Assembly (NCBI GenBank): GCA_039714555.1
Contig: JBDLJB010000001.1
Span: forward strand, 1 to 64,000
From: Namhaeicola sp039714555
GTDB lineage: Bacteria; Bacteroidota; Bacteroidia; Flavobacteriales; Flavobacteriaceae
Length of the DNA: 64,000 bases
Direction of reading: 5' to 3'
Under the pieces are notes generated by a model. The model saw only the letters and a list, made by a program, of their open reading frames with translations, did not search any database and was not told where the DNA came from. Made by a program: the position numbers and the translations under genes. The stretch's first letter is position 1, and the number at the start of each line of letters is the position of its first letter. Shown piece by piece: positions 36,233 through 45,198 of the stretch.

Positions 36233-38142
36233 AGATTCTGGTTTTTAATTAATACAATTTTTGAGTTATCTAATTGATTTACTTTTTTTATGAATTTTCT
36301 ATAAGATTCATAATCTTCAATACTGTATAGATCCTGATTTACAATTAATTCTCTTGTATATTTTAATTGATTTTCATTTATTTTTTCAATAGTAACTTTG
36401 TAGGTGCCAAATTTTGATTCATGCAACATATTTTTACTCAAGGCTTCAATTTTATATTCTTTTGGAAGGTTGATAATTACTTCATCAACATCTAAAAAAC
36501 CATATTGGATTTCAAGTGGCAACTTTCTATTTCTTATCCTTTTTGGAATATTATCATTAACATTAAATGCATTTAATCTAACCAACATTCTATTGCCGCT
36601 TTTTATCCCGTAATTGGTTGCAGAAAAAGAAATATTTTCATTAAATAATGTATTTAGGTTATCACTTTGTGCACTTATACTGTTGATTTTTAAGTTATTG
36701 ATATTTTTAAAAAATGCTTTGTAGTAAATGTCTTTTTCTTTAGAATCCATATCGGTAATACCATAATTGTCATCATATTGGATTCCAGTACTTTTTATAT
36801 TTGCCTCAGCTTTGATATCACCATTATCTGATAGGGTATATTCTCCTGTAATTACTTGTTTATTTTCCTTTTCAGAATATGATTTTGTGTGTACAATTTT
36901 TCCTCCTTCAGGTGTAACCACTAAAACATCTCTATCATCAGTATAAGTACCTAAATAACCAAATGGTACCTTTTGGCTGGTACATTCAAGCCATATGGTA
37001 TCTTTTTTTGCAGGTACCATTAAAAAAACATGATTTCCTTGTACAGAAGCTAGATCACTGTCAATATTTCTTCTTTGATTAGCATATATAACTGAGTAAA
37101 AAGAACTTACATCAGCAATATCTAAAAGTGATTTTGTGTAATTAGTTAATGCTTTGCAATCACCATATCCTAGTTTATCTACTTCGCTGGCGAGCATTGG
37201 TTTCCATCCACCTATACCTATAGAAATATTAATATACCTTGTTTTATTTTGCATATAATTATAAACCAATCGAGCTCTTTCTACAGGATCTTCGGTATTT
37301 TTTACCAAATTTTTAATTTCTAATTTTGTTGCTTCAGAAACATCATTTCTCCCGGTTAATAATTTATCATTCATCCATTTTCCAAATTCTTTCCAATTGT
37401 TAGCCTCACCATCAACACCTGCTAAATGAAATTTATTGGCAGCAAATTGTACATAAGGTCCAAAATTTAAAAATGAAGGACTATAGCCTTCATATTTAAT
37501 GGCTTTGGCATATTTTATAATATATGAAAATCTTGATGTTGTTGAATTATTTTCGTTAGAATAATTCTCTAAATTATGTTCTTTATAATTTATTGTTATA
37601 TCATTTGGATAAATCAAATTGTATTTACTTGTTTGAGTACTTACATTATAACCGCTTATTGGAAACCATCTTGGTATAAATGCTGTATTATTACTTTCTA
37701 TTTCATATTCATATTTAATCGTAAATGGATAATTTAAAGGAACGTGTTTATAATAATAAACTCTATTATCATTGTATAAAGAAAATCCATCAGCAGCAGA
37801 AACATCCTTAAATTCTTTTTTTTTGACTTTTTTAATTTCCATTCCCAATGCATCATAAACTCTTACATTAACATATTTGATGTCATTGTATTTATCGTAA
37901 TTTAAAACAATAAAGCCATCTTCATCTCCGTGTTTATTGAATACTGTAATAATCTTCTCTTTTTTTATGATCATTTTTGAAGAAGATTTTATTTCAATAT
38001 TAGTATTTTCCAACCTAATTACAGCATTGGCATTTGTTTTTAAACTATCAGGAATTGATAATATGCTCAGATCAAAATCTTGTGAAAAAATTGTAGTAAA
38101 AGATAGGAAAAAGAAGACTAGAGAAAATTTTATTTTATTCAT
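36229..38142 (-). CDS. DUF3857/transglutaminase-like protein, Cys and His present
   Basis: A 637-residue exported protein with a signal peptide (ending TIFSQ), a DUF3857 domain and a transglutaminase-like domain. Here the motif GYGDCKALTNY keeps the catalytic cysteine and VQGNHVFLMVPA keeps the histidine; the third position reads IWLECTS (Glu where Asp is common). The C-terminal part resembles the DUF3858-like tail of its neighbour. It is the upstream member of an overlapping pair. Substrates of this family are unknown; amidase or transglutaminase activity on envelope peptides is possible but not shown. Confidence 0.87.
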   Translation of the reverse strand: MNKIKFSLVFFFLSFTTIFSQDFDLSILSIPDSLKTNANAVIRLENTNIEIKSSSKMIIKKEKIITVFNKHGDEDGFIVLNYDKYNDIKYVNVRVYDALGMEIKKVKKKEFKDVSAADGFSLYNDNRVYYYKHVPLNYPFTIKYEYEIESNNTAFIPRWFPISGYNVSTQTSKYNLIYPNDITINYKEHNLENYSNENNSTTSRFSYIIKYAKAIKYEGYSPSFLNFGPYVQFAANKFHLAGVDGEANNWKEFGKWMNDKLLTGRNDVSEATKLEIKNLVKNTEDPVERARLVYNYMQNKTRYINISIGIGGWKPMLASEVDKLGYGDCKALTNYTKSLLDIADVSSFYSVIYANQRRNIDSDLASVQGNHVFLMVPAKKDTIWLECTSQKVPFGYLGTYTDDRDVLVVTPEGGKIVHTKSYSEKENKQVITGEYTLSDNGDIKAEANIKSTGIQYDDNYGITDMDSKEKDIYYKAFFKNINNLKINSISAQSDNLNTLFNENISFSATNYGIKSGNRMLVRLNAFNVNDNIPKRIRNRKLPLEIQYGFLDVDEVIINLPKEYKIEALSKNMLHESKFGTYKVTIEKINENQLKYTRELIVNQDLYSIEDYESYRKFIKKVNQLDNSKIVLIKNQNL

Positions 38143-38172
38143 TCAAAATTTATTATAATTATATAATTTTTA

Positions 38173-38625
38173 CTATTTTTTATTTTTTGAATCTATGATT
38201 ATTGTTACCGGTCCGTCGTTTATGAGTGCTACTTTCATATCAGCTCCAAAAATTCCTTTGCCAATTTTTTTGCCAAGTAAAATTTCTAATTCTTGAATAA
38301 ATATTTCGTAAATTGGAATAGCAACATCCGGTTTTGCTGCTTTGATGTATGATGGTCTGTTCCCCTTTTTTGTACTTGCTAAAAGTGTAAACTGACTTAC
38401 CACAATTGCATCACCATTAATATCAATTATTGATTTGTTCATGACACCATTTTCGTCGTCAAAGATGCGAAGATTGGCAATTTTTTTTGTTAACCATTGA
38501 ATATCATTAGTTGTGTCTTCATTGGTGATTCCTAATAAAATCAAAACACCATTCTCAATTTTACTGATAATGTTTTTATCAACAGTTACTGAAGCTTTAG
38601 AAACTCTTTGTAATACTACGTTCAC
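38173..38625 (-). CDS. dtd: D-aminoacyl-tRNA deacylase
   Basis: Hydrolyses D-aminoacyl-tRNAs, preventing D-amino acids from entering proteins. Its 150 residues are the normal length. Signatures: LQRVSKASVTV at the N-terminus, VVSQFTLLAS (the SQFTL motif) and the family's GPVTIIID near the C-terminus (Gly-cisPro). The initiator is GTG at 38625. It is downstream of rsgA with a 210-base AT-rich gap that holds a 10-bp dyad (38683-38716) but no gene. Confidence 0.96.
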   Translation of the reverse strand: MNVVLQRVSKASVTVDKNIISKIENGVLILLGITNEDTTNDIQWLTKKIANLRIFDDENGVMNKSIIDINGDAIVVSQFTLLASTKKGNRPSYIKAAKPDVAIPIYEIFIQELEILLGKKIGKGIFGADMKVALINDGPVTIIIDSKNKK

Positions 38626-38682
38626 TATGAAATAAATTATTAATTAATAAATTTATTCATTATTACAGGAGGTTAGAAAAAT

Positions 38683-38716
38683 TATATTCAAATAAATAAA
38701 ATATATTTTGAATATA
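38683..38716. repeat. 10-bp perfect inverted repeat in the rsgA-dtd gap
   Basis: TATATTCAAA (38683-38692) and TTTGAATATA (38707-38716) separated by 14 A/T bases. It sits in the 210-base gap 38626-38835, in which I see no gene. It may be an operator or attenuator hairpin upstream of dtd, or chance in AT-rich DNA. Confidence 0.5.
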
Positions 38717-38835
38717 TAATCTTATTTATTAATAATTTTCTAATTTGTTTAGATTCTAAATAATAACTCAAAAATTTAAGGAATATTATTAAAAAATTGC
38801 ACTTTTATTAAAAAATTGGGGTTTTATATCATATT

Positions 38836-39783
38836 TTAAATTGAATAATCATTTATACGATAACTTTCATCCTCACCTGCTAGAAGTTGCAGATAGCTTT
38901 TATACCTTGAAGCCGCAATTTCGCCTTTTTCTAAAGCCTCTTTTACTGCACATTTAGGTTCGTTTAAGTGTAAGCAATTGCTAAATTTACATTCTTGTTT
39001 TAAAGCAAGAAATTCTGGAAAATAATCGGAAATTTCATGTTGTTCAAAATCAACAACACCAAAACCTTTGATGCCCGGAGTATCAATAATATAACTTTCG
39101 GGTTCTGTTTGAATGACAAACATCTCTGCAAAAGTAGTTGTGTGTTGACCTTGTTTATGTTGTTGAGATATTTCTGCCGTTTTTAAATTTAAATTAGGCG
39201 AAATAGCATTGATCAATGTAGATTTTCCTACGCCTGAATGACCTGAAAACATACTTACTTTTCCTAACATCAATTCTTTAACTTTATTGATATTGATCTT
39301 TTCAGTAGCCGAAATTTCTATGCAATTATATCCAATGTTACTATAAATTTCGATGAGTTTGTTTTTTTGAAGTTCTAATTTTTCATCGTTGATATCTATT
39401 TTATTAATCAATAAGATTACTTCAATATCATAAGCTTCGGCAGTAGCCAAAAAACGATCAATAAATGGTGTTAAAGTAGGTGGATTATCTAATGTGACCA
39501 TTAAAAAAGCCCTATCAATATTGGCAGCTATTATATGTGTTTGTTTAGAAAGTTTTACAGATTTACGAATGATATAATTTTTCCTGTTATGAATATCTGT
39601 AATGATTCCAGTATTGCTATCCTTTTCTAATTCAAAATCAACATGATCTCCAACAGTTACAGGATTCGTACTTTTAATTCCTTTTATACGAAATTTACCT
39701 CTAATCCGGCATTTGTATTGATGGTGATCTTTAGTTCTTACCCAATACCAACTACCGGTTGATTTAATTACAACACCTGTCAT
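38836..39783 (-). CDS. rsgA: Ribosome small-subunit-dependent GTPase A
   Basis: Circularly permuted GTPase that checks late 30S assembly. The 315 residues comprise an OB-fold (residues 1-70), the permuted G domain with NKID (G4) before GHSGVGKSTLIN (G1) and DTPGIKGFG (G3), and a C-terminal zinc knuckle CKFSNCLHLNEPKC. It has its own promoter-like site upstream. Confidence 0.96.
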   Translation of the reverse strand: MTGVVIKSTGSWYWVRTKDHHQYKCRIRGKFRIKGIKSTNPVTVGDHVDFELEKDSNTGIITDIHNRKNYIIRKSVKLSKQTHIIAANIDRAFLMVTLDNPPTLTPFIDRFLATAEAYDIEVILLINKIDINDEKLELQKNKLIEIYSNIGYNCIEISATEKININKVKELMLGKVSMFSGHSGVGKSTLINAISPNLNLKTAEISQQHKQGQHTTTFAEMFVIQTEPESYIIDTPGIKGFGVVDFEQHEISDYFPEFLALKQECKFSNCLHLNEPKCAVKEALEKGEIAASRYKSYLQLLAGEDESYRINDYSI

Positions 39784-39825
39784 ATAAATTTTAGATAAAC
39801 TTAATTAGTTTAGGAAAAAATAGAT

Positions 39826-39852
39826 CAAAACTAGATATGAATTACTCAACAA
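39826..39852 (-). promoter_or_regulatory. Candidate rsgA promoter
   Basis: On the minus strand: TTG (39852-39850), 16-base spacer, TAGTTTTG (39833-39826), 43 bases before the ATG. The -7 element is perfect and the spacer is one base short of the usual range. Confidence 0.5.
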
Positions 39853-39960
39853 ATTTCCTAAAGTTGTTTTAAAGGTATAAATTTATATAAATCCTTATGT
39901 TCTACCAAACAAACTAGTTTTATTAAAAATGTGAAATTTAATAGAATAGATTATAATTAT

Positions 39961-39968
39961 TATATTTG
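39961..39968 (+). promoter_or_regulatory. Candidate -7 element for the SRPBCC gene
   Basis: TATATTTG fits TAnnTTTG, 30 bases before the ATG at 39999. The -33 region has no TTG. Confidence 0.35.
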
Positions 39969-39998
39969 ACTTAATATTAACGTATAATATCATTAAAA

Positions 39999-41033
39999 AT
40001 GAAAATTTTAAAATATATCTTCTTCCTATTATTAATTTTTATAGTTATCGGAGCAATTTATCTTGCCACATTGGATGGTGAATATGAAGTAAAACGTTCA
40101 CGGATTATAAAAGCAGAGCCAACAGTAGTTTATAATGAGATAAATGATTATAAAAATTGGAAAGATTGGGGGCCATGGTATGAAGAAGATCCTTCAATAG
40201 TTGCTACTTATGATGCTAATACTATTGGTGAAGGCGGGTCATATTCATGGACGAGCAAGGAGGGAGAAGGATCAATGAAAACGATTAATGTTGATAAACC
40301 AAAAAGAATTGATCAGGAAATTATCTTTAAGGTTCCGGTATTTGGTGAAATGAGATCAGAAATTTATTGGATCTTCGAAAAAGTTGAAGAAGGCACTAAT
40401 GTTACTTGGGGAATGAAAGGTGAATTAGATTTTTTTACTCGTTTTATGGCTAGTGGTATGGAAGCACAGATGGGTCCGATGGAAGAAAGAGGTTTAGAAC
40501 TTCTAGATCAAAATATTCAAAAAGATATTAAGATTTATAGTATAAAATCAAATGGTGTAGTTGATTATAGTGGTGGATATTATTTATATACAACAACTTC
40601 ATGTAAAATTGATGAGAAAAGTGACAAATATCCTCCTTTATTATTAAAAATATATGCTTTTAATAAAGAAAATAATGTTCGAACTACAGGAGGTCCATTT
40701 ACTTTATATCATAAATATGATGAAGAAAATGGAACAACTATGTTTTCAGTTTGTTACCCTGTTTCTGAAAGAATGATTACACCTAGTGGAAGTGATATTT
40801 TATCTGGATTTATGAAAAGTGGACAATACTTTAAAACTACTTTAAAAGGGAGTTATGACAATTCAGAGGAAGCTTGGGAAACAGCGATGAAAGAAATTGA
40901 AAATCTGGAAGGTTATAAAATGATTGAAAATGGTGAGCCATTCGAGGTTTATGCAAATAATCCTCATGAAACACCTAACCCCGCTGATTTAGTTACAGAG
41001 ATCTATATACCTGTGCAAAAAGTAGAAATATAA
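39999..41033 (+). CDS. Membrane-anchored SRPBCC (START-like) plus GyrI-like domain protein
   Basis: A 344-residue protein with one N-terminal membrane helix (residues about 5-27), then an SRPBCC/polyketide-cyclase-like domain (about 32-175: KAEPTVVYNEINDYKNWKDWGPW) and a C-terminal region resembling the GyrI-like/AraC effector-binding fold (about 180-344: SIKSNGVVDYSGGYYLYT ... YEVYIPV-like ending LVTEIYIPVQK). Both folds bind small hydrophobic ligands. The combination recurs in Bacteroidota with no known function. It is a single gene closed by a strong terminator. Confidence 0.8.
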   Translation: MKILKYIFFLLLIFIVIGAIYLATLDGEYEVKRSRIIKAEPTVVYNEINDYKNWKDWGPWYEEDPSIVATYDANTIGEGGSYSWTSKEGEGSMKTINVDKPKRIDQEIIFKVPVFGEMRSEIYWIFEKVEEGTNVTWGMKGELDFFTRFMASGMEAQMGPMEERGLELLDQNIQKDIKIYSIKSNGVVDYSGGYYLYTTTSCKIDEKSDKYPPLLLKIYAFNKENNVRTTGGPFTLYHKYDEENGTTMFSVCYPVSERMITPSGSDILSGFMKSGQYFKTTLKGSYDNSEEAWETAMKEIENLEGYKMIENGEPFEVYANNPHETPNPADLVTEIYIPVQKVEI

Positions 41034-41054
41034 AATAATAAATATTATCAGAAA

Positions 41055-41088
41055 GGGTAGTGGAGTAAAAATTCACTACCTTTTTTTT
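41055..41088 (+). terminator. Intrinsic terminator directly in front of the methyltransferase start
   Basis: Stem GGTAGTG (41056-41062) / CACTACC (41074-41080), then eight T (41081-41088). The next gene's ATG is at 41092, three bases beyond the T-run. Confidence 0.8.
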
Positions 41089-41091
41089 ATC

Positions 41092-41718
41092 ATGAGTATA
41101 CAAAAAGCATACAATTCCTGGGCAAATATTTATGATTCTAATCATAATAAAACACGTGATCTTGATAAAGTTGTAACAATTAAAACACTATCTAATTATC
41201 AATTTGATAATGTTTTAGAATTAGGTTGCGGAACCGGAAAAAATACCGAATGGCTGGTTGAGCATGCAAAGCAAATTATAGGTTTGGATTTTTCTGATGA
41301 AATGTTGAAAAAAGCTAAAGAAAAAATTAGAAGTAATAAAGTGAAATTCCAAAAAGCAGATCTTACAAAAGGATGGAATGTCCCCAATTATTTTGCTGAT
41401 CTTGTTACATCCAGTTTGACTTTAGAACATATTGAAAACCTTGATTTTATTTTTCAACAAGCCCATTTAAAATTAAAAACTAAAGGAAAATTCTTTATCA
41501 GTGAATTACATCCTTTTAAACAATATTTAGGTACTAAAGCAAAATATGATACTGATCAAGGTGAAGAAGAATTAGAAGTTTACATCCATCATGTTTCAGA
41601 ATTTTTAAAGAATGCAAAAAAAATGGGATTTATACTAATACATTTTCAGGAATGGTTTGATAATGACAACAAAGAAATACCGAGATTGATTAGTTTTGTA
41701 TTTGAAAAAAATGATTAA
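41092..41718 (+). CDS. Class I SAM-dependent methyltransferase
   Basis: A 208-residue soluble methyltransferase of the UbiE/Methyltransf_11 type. Motif I VLELGCGTGKNTEWL lies around residues 43-57, motif II LDFSDEMLKKAKEK and post-I VKFQKADL follow, then SSLTLEHIENLDF. The substrate cannot be deduced. The start codon lies immediately behind a terminator, which leaves almost no room for a separate promoter and leader. It ends at a hairpin shared with the convergent tag gene. Confidence 0.88.
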   Translation: MSIQKAYNSWANIYDSNHNKTRDLDKVVTIKTLSNYQFDNVLELGCGTGKNTEWLVEHAKQIIGLDFSDEMLKKAKEKIRSNKVKFQKADLTKGWNVPNYFADLVTSSLTLEHIENLDFIFQQAHLKLKTKGKFFISELHPFKQYLGTKAKYDTDQGEEELEVYIHHVSEFLKNAKKMGFILIHFQEWFDNDNKEIPRLISFVFEKND

Positions 41719-41722
41719 TTAT

Positions 41723-41756
41723 TCAGGGTTTCATTTTGAGTGAAATCCTGATTTTT
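41723..41756 (+). terminator. Intrinsic terminator overlapping the 3' end of tag
   Basis: Stem TCAGGGTTTCA (41723-41733) / TGAAATCCTGA (41741-41751), 11 bp with one G-T pair, then five T. The right arm is part of the convergent tag coding sequence. Confidence 0.72.
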
Positions 41757-42318
41757 GAACTTCTTTAAATCTAAAACAATCAACAACATGATCATTTACC
41801 ATTCCTGTTGCTTGCATATGTGCATAGATAATTGTTGAACCTACAAATTTAAATCCTCGTTTTTTTAGATCGATAGAGATCTTATTAGAAAGCTCAGTTT
41901 TTGAAGGTATTTCATCTAAAGATTTCCATGAATTTTCAATGGGTTTGTAATCAACAAAACCCCATATATATTTTGAAAAAGAACCAAATTCCTTTTGAAC
42001 TTCCATAAAAGCAATAGCATTGCTAATGGTAGCTTTTATTTTTAATTTATTTCGAATGATACCGGTATCTTGAATCAATTCACCAAACTTTTCATCATTG
42101 TATTTTGCAATTTTCTGATAGTCAAAATGATCAAAAACCTTTTTAAAATTTTCTCGTTTTCTCAATACGGTAATCCAACTTAACCCTGCCTGGAATGTTT
42201 CGAGAATTAAAAATTCAAATAATTTATCATCTTTATAAACAGGAACACCCCATTCTTTGTCGTGATATTGCATATAAAGAGGATCTTCACCGCACCAAGA
42301 ACATCTGTTTTTATTCAT
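41731..42318 (-). CDS. tag: DNA-3-methyladenine glycosylase I
   Basis: Base-excision repair enzyme removing 3-methyladenine from alkylated DNA. The 195 residues begin MNKNRCSWCGEDPLYMQYHDKEWG, giving the N-terminal Cys and His zinc ligands; the C-terminal pair is in NDHVVDCFRF. The helix-hairpin-helix core contains ETFQAGLSWITVLRKR. The length is normal. The gene is convergent with the methyltransferase and 37 bases downstream of the saccharopine dehydrogenase-like gene. Confidence 0.96.
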   Translation of the reverse strand: MNKNRCSWCGEDPLYMQYHDKEWGVPVYKDDKLFEFLILETFQAGLSWITVLRKRENFKKVFDHFDYQKIAKYNDEKFGELIQDTGIIRNKLKIKATISNAIAFMEVQKEFGSFSKYIWGFVDYKPIENSWKSLDEIPSKTELSNKISIDLKKRGFKFVGSTIIYAHMQATGMVNDHVVDCFRFKEVQKSGFHSK

Positions 42319-42355
42319 AATTAGTTGATTTGAAATTTAAAAATATTTACAAAAT

Positions 42356-43501
42356 TTATTTCTGACTTCCTGTTTCCACTTTTGAATAAATTACACCTCT
42401 TTTTACTAAATAATTTAAAACAAAATCATAGCAAACTTTATATTTTCCTATCAATTCAGGAGGGAAAACACCTTTATCATTAAATAGGCCTTTTAAGAAT
42501 AGGTTTACTGCTGCAGTAGCAGTGTAACCTGTTGTTCTAGCCATAGATGAGGTTTGTGTTTCGGTATCATAAGTATCATGTAAATTGTAAATGATCTCTA
42601 TTTTTTTATTATTATCGTCAACTCCTTTTATTGTAATTTTCATTACGGTAATTTCTTCTTCATTATTTTCCAAATACCATTCTTTAAAAAGGATTTTACT
42701 CGTAAACTCTAGTGGAGAAATCTGTTTCCCATTGATCTCTATGGCTTCTTGTTTAAAGAAACCACTTTCTTTTAATACTTGTATATATTCTATATGTCCG
42801 GGATAACGTAAAGTCTTTTCTTTCATGTTAGAAATATGCGGCATTGTAAAAATTAAAGAGCGCAATCCATCAGAATTAAAAGATTCTAAAGTACCAACTT
42901 TATCAAATGTTACTAATTCAACATCAGTTAATGCATCTCTTGTTATTAGTTTTCCATTTTCTACATATCTGGCAGGTCGTGTATATTCTTCAATAACATC
43001 AATAGGAGAAAAAGGTGCTTTATAATTAAAAGGCCATTTTTTTTCTTTGGGTAAACCGCCAACTAAACATTCAAAATCAGATATATTAACGTGTTCATTA
43101 TGATATCCTAAGATAATATTGCCCATCCCGGGAGCAACACCACAATCAACAATAGCTGTTACATTATTTTGTTTTGCAAGTTCATTTAATTCTAAAGCAT
43201 TTTCAGGAAAAAATGAAATATCTACAACATCTTTTTTAGCATTGATGATATTTTTTAAGGTATTAAAACCCAAAAAACCCGGTACGGCACAAACAACAAT
43301 ATCAAAAGGTAAGATAGCTCGATGTAGATCTTTTCTATTTGTAACATCCAGATTGACAATTTGCAAATCGTTACATCTATCTTTAGCATTTTTTAATGCG
43401 GTTTGATCGATATCAGAAAGTGTTACAGAATGTTCTTTTGCCAGATCTATTGCCATGGCACTACCAACCATTCCGGCACCTAATACAATTATTTTGTTCA
43501 T
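42356..43501 (-). CDS. Saccharopine dehydrogenase family protein
   Basis: A 381-residue NAD(P)-dependent oxidoreductase. The Rossmann motif VLGAGMVGSAMAIDLA (residues 5-20) and the acidic SDID end of strand 2 suggest an NAD preference. The C-terminal catalytic/dimer domain includes DCGVAPGMGN. Family members act in lysine degradation (saccharopine to glutamate and aminoadipate semialdehyde) or on other amino acids. No partner lysine-pathway gene lies nearby, so the substrate is uncertain. Confidence 0.86.
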   Translation of the reverse strand: MNKIIVLGAGMVGSAMAIDLAKEHSVTLSDIDQTALKNAKDRCNDLQIVNLDVTNRKDLHRAILPFDIVVCAVPGFLGFNTLKNIINAKKDVVDISFFPENALELNELAKQNNVTAIVDCGVAPGMGNIILGYHNEHVNISDFECLVGGLPKEKKWPFNYKAPFSPIDVIEEYTRPARYVENGKLITRDALTDVELVTFDKVGTLESFNSDGLRSLIFTMPHISNMKEKTLRYPGHIEYIQVLKESGFFKQEAIEINGKQISPLEFTSKILFKEWYLENNEEEITVMKITIKGVDDNNKKIEIIYNLHDTYDTETQTSSMARTTGYTATAAVNLFLKGLFNDKGVFPPELIGKYKVCYDFVLNYLVKRGVIYSKVETGSQK

Positions 43502-43677
43502 AATATTTTTTGATTTTTGAAAATAATGAATGATGATTTGTAATGATAATAATTTTGAAATTTTTTACTAAGAAAAAATTAATTACAAACCGGGAATTAA
43601 AACCCAAGGTAACTCAGAAATATGTTTGATAAAAAGAAATCTCATGCATTAAATATACAATTGTTTTTCTACAAGAT

Positions 43678-44610
43678 TTATATATTATAAAATTTTCCTT
43701 GCCACATATCTTTTTCTATGAGTTTTTTATCGATTTTCGCAACGATTTCAAAGTTTTTTAAACCATTCCATTTTGGTGCAATCAACAAATCTAAAGGAGC
43801 TTCACTAATAAACCGTTCAATAATAATATCGGGGCGTAATAAGCTGATAAAATCTGTTATAAATTCAATATAATTTTCTGAAGAAAACAGATCAAATTGT
43901 TCAGAATTTCTTTTGTACTGAGTAGCCATTACTGAATGTTTTACAATTTGTAAATGGTGAAGTTTTAAAGTGTTAATTGGTAATTTTGATATTGTTGTTG
44001 CATGATTTAAAAGCTCTTGTTTTGATTCTCCCGGTAAACCTAAAATTAAATGGGCACCTAAACTAAAACCTTTATCTTTACATTGCTCATAAGCTTCGAT
44101 GGTATCTTCATAAGAATGACATCTATTTACTTGTAACAAAGTTTTATTTAAAGTGCTTTCAACACCAAACTCAAGGGAAATAAAATATTTTTTTGATAAA
44201 AATGACAAGTAATCTATGATTTCTTCAGAAATACAATCTGGTCGGGTGCCGATAACCAAACCAATAATATTTGGAACACTTAAAGCTTCTTCATATATTT
44301 TTTTAAGCGATTCAAAATCAGAATAAGTATTTGTGTAAGCTTGAAAATAAGCCAAATACTGTTGGGTTTTGTATTTTTTGGAAAATTGTGAAATACCTTC
44401 CTTTAATTGTTGTTTGATGTTAATTGAAGGTTCACAATAATCAGGATTGAAAGTGTTATTATTACAATAAGTACAACCACCATAACCTTTAGAGCCATCT
44501 CTGTTCGGACAAGAGAAACCAATATCTAATGATATTTTTTGTACTCTTTGTCCAAAATTAGATCTGATAAAAGTTGAATAATCAAGATATCGTTTTCCTG
44601 TAAAGTTCAT
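43678..44610 (-). CDS. TIGR01212-type radical SAM protein (YhcC-like)
   Basis: A 310-residue radical SAM enzyme. The 4Fe-4S cluster cysteines lie in SCPNRDGSKGYGGCTYC (C34, C46, C49), a spacing specific to this YhcC/TIGR01212 group rather than the standard CxxxCxxC. SAM-binding segments include FQAYTNTYSD, GTRPDC and HLILGLPGESKQE. The function of this group is not firmly known. The 176-base gap to the next minus-strand gene holds only a 20-codon frame (43645-43583). Confidence 0.9.
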   Translation of the reverse strand: MNFTGKRYLDYSTFIRSNFGQRVQKISLDIGFSCPNRDGSKGYGGCTYCNNNTFNPDYCEPSINIKQQLKEGISQFSKKYKTQQYLAYFQAYTNTYSDFESLKKIYEEALSVPNIIGLVIGTRPDCISEEIIDYLSFLSKKYFISLEFGVESTLNKTLLQVNRCHSYEDTIEAYEQCKDKGFSLGAHLILGLPGESKQELLNHATTISKLPINTLKLHHLQIVKHSVMATQYKRNSEQFDLFSSENYIEFITDFISLLRPDIIIERFISEAPLDLLIAPKWNGLKNFEIVAKIDKKLIEKDMWQGKFYNI

Positions 44611-44668
44611 TGTAAATTTCTGAACCGCTAAATTATTAAAATAATACAGATTGGATTATATTTATAGA

Positions 44669-45136
44669 ATGAATTTAAAAGAGAAATCTGAAATCAAAAG
44701 AAAACTTAATGAAGCATGTACATTATTTGTTAATAAAAGAAATCAAACAATAACTAACATCATTGAATCAAATAGAAAGGCATTAGCATCAGAAAGTAAA
44801 AGTTCGGCTGGAGATAAACATGAAACAGGAAGAGCAATGTTGCAATTAGAAATTGAAAAAGCATCGCAGCAGTTTACTTCGGTTCATCAAATGCAAAAAA
44901 TATTGAATAGAATATCATCAAAAGCAAGTATTCAAGTTATAGCATTAGGTAGTGTTGTAAAAACAACTCATAATAACTACTTCATTTCAATTAGCATAGG
45001 TGAGATATCTATTGGTGATGAAAAATACTTTGCAATTTCGCCTAAATCACCAATAGGTCATTTATTACTTGGTAAAAAGAAAGGAGATGAAGCCCAATTT
45101 AACAGTATAATATTTCGTATTGTTGATGTTTTTTAA
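44669..45136 (+). CDS. GreA/GreB C-terminal-like protein
   Basis: A 155-residue protein related to transcript-cleavage factors: an N-terminal helical region with SSAGDKHETGRAMLQLEIEKA, and a C-terminal FKBP-like GreA/B domain (SISIGEISIGDEKYFAISPKS, GHLLLGKKKGDEAQFN). The N-terminal coiled coil is shorter than in GreA, so cleavage stimulation is uncertain. ATG at 44669 is preferred over an in-frame TTG at 44651. Homologues are sometimes labelled '3-oxoacyl-ACP synthase', which nothing in this sequence supports. Confidence 0.75.
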   Translation: MNLKEKSEIKRKLNEACTLFVNKRNQTITNIIESNRKALASESKSSAGDKHETGRAMLQLEIEKASQQFTSVHQMQKILNRISSKASIQVIALGSVVKTTHNNYFISISIGEISIGDEKYFAISPKSPIGHLLLGKKKGDEAQFNSIIFRIVDVF

Positions 45137-45162
45137 AGCTAATATAGTTTATTAATAAAAAA

Positions 45163-45189
45163 CATACGATGGCAATCAGCCATCGTATG
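45163..45189 (-). terminator. Intrinsic terminator of the prolyl oligopeptidase gene
   Basis: Perfect 11-bp stem CATACGATGGC (45163-45173) / GCCATCGTATG (45179-45189) with a 5-base loop; the minus strand runs into six T. It may also stop transcription from the GreA/B-like gene, although the plus side lacks a T-run. Confidence 0.82.
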
Positions 45190-45198
45190 AAAAATTAT

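Noticed and set aside
44651..45136. Annotation of the GreA/B-like gene as a 3-oxoacyl-ACP synthase
   Set aside because: No thiolase-fold Cys-His-Asn motif and far too short; the C-terminal half matches the GreA/B pattern instead.
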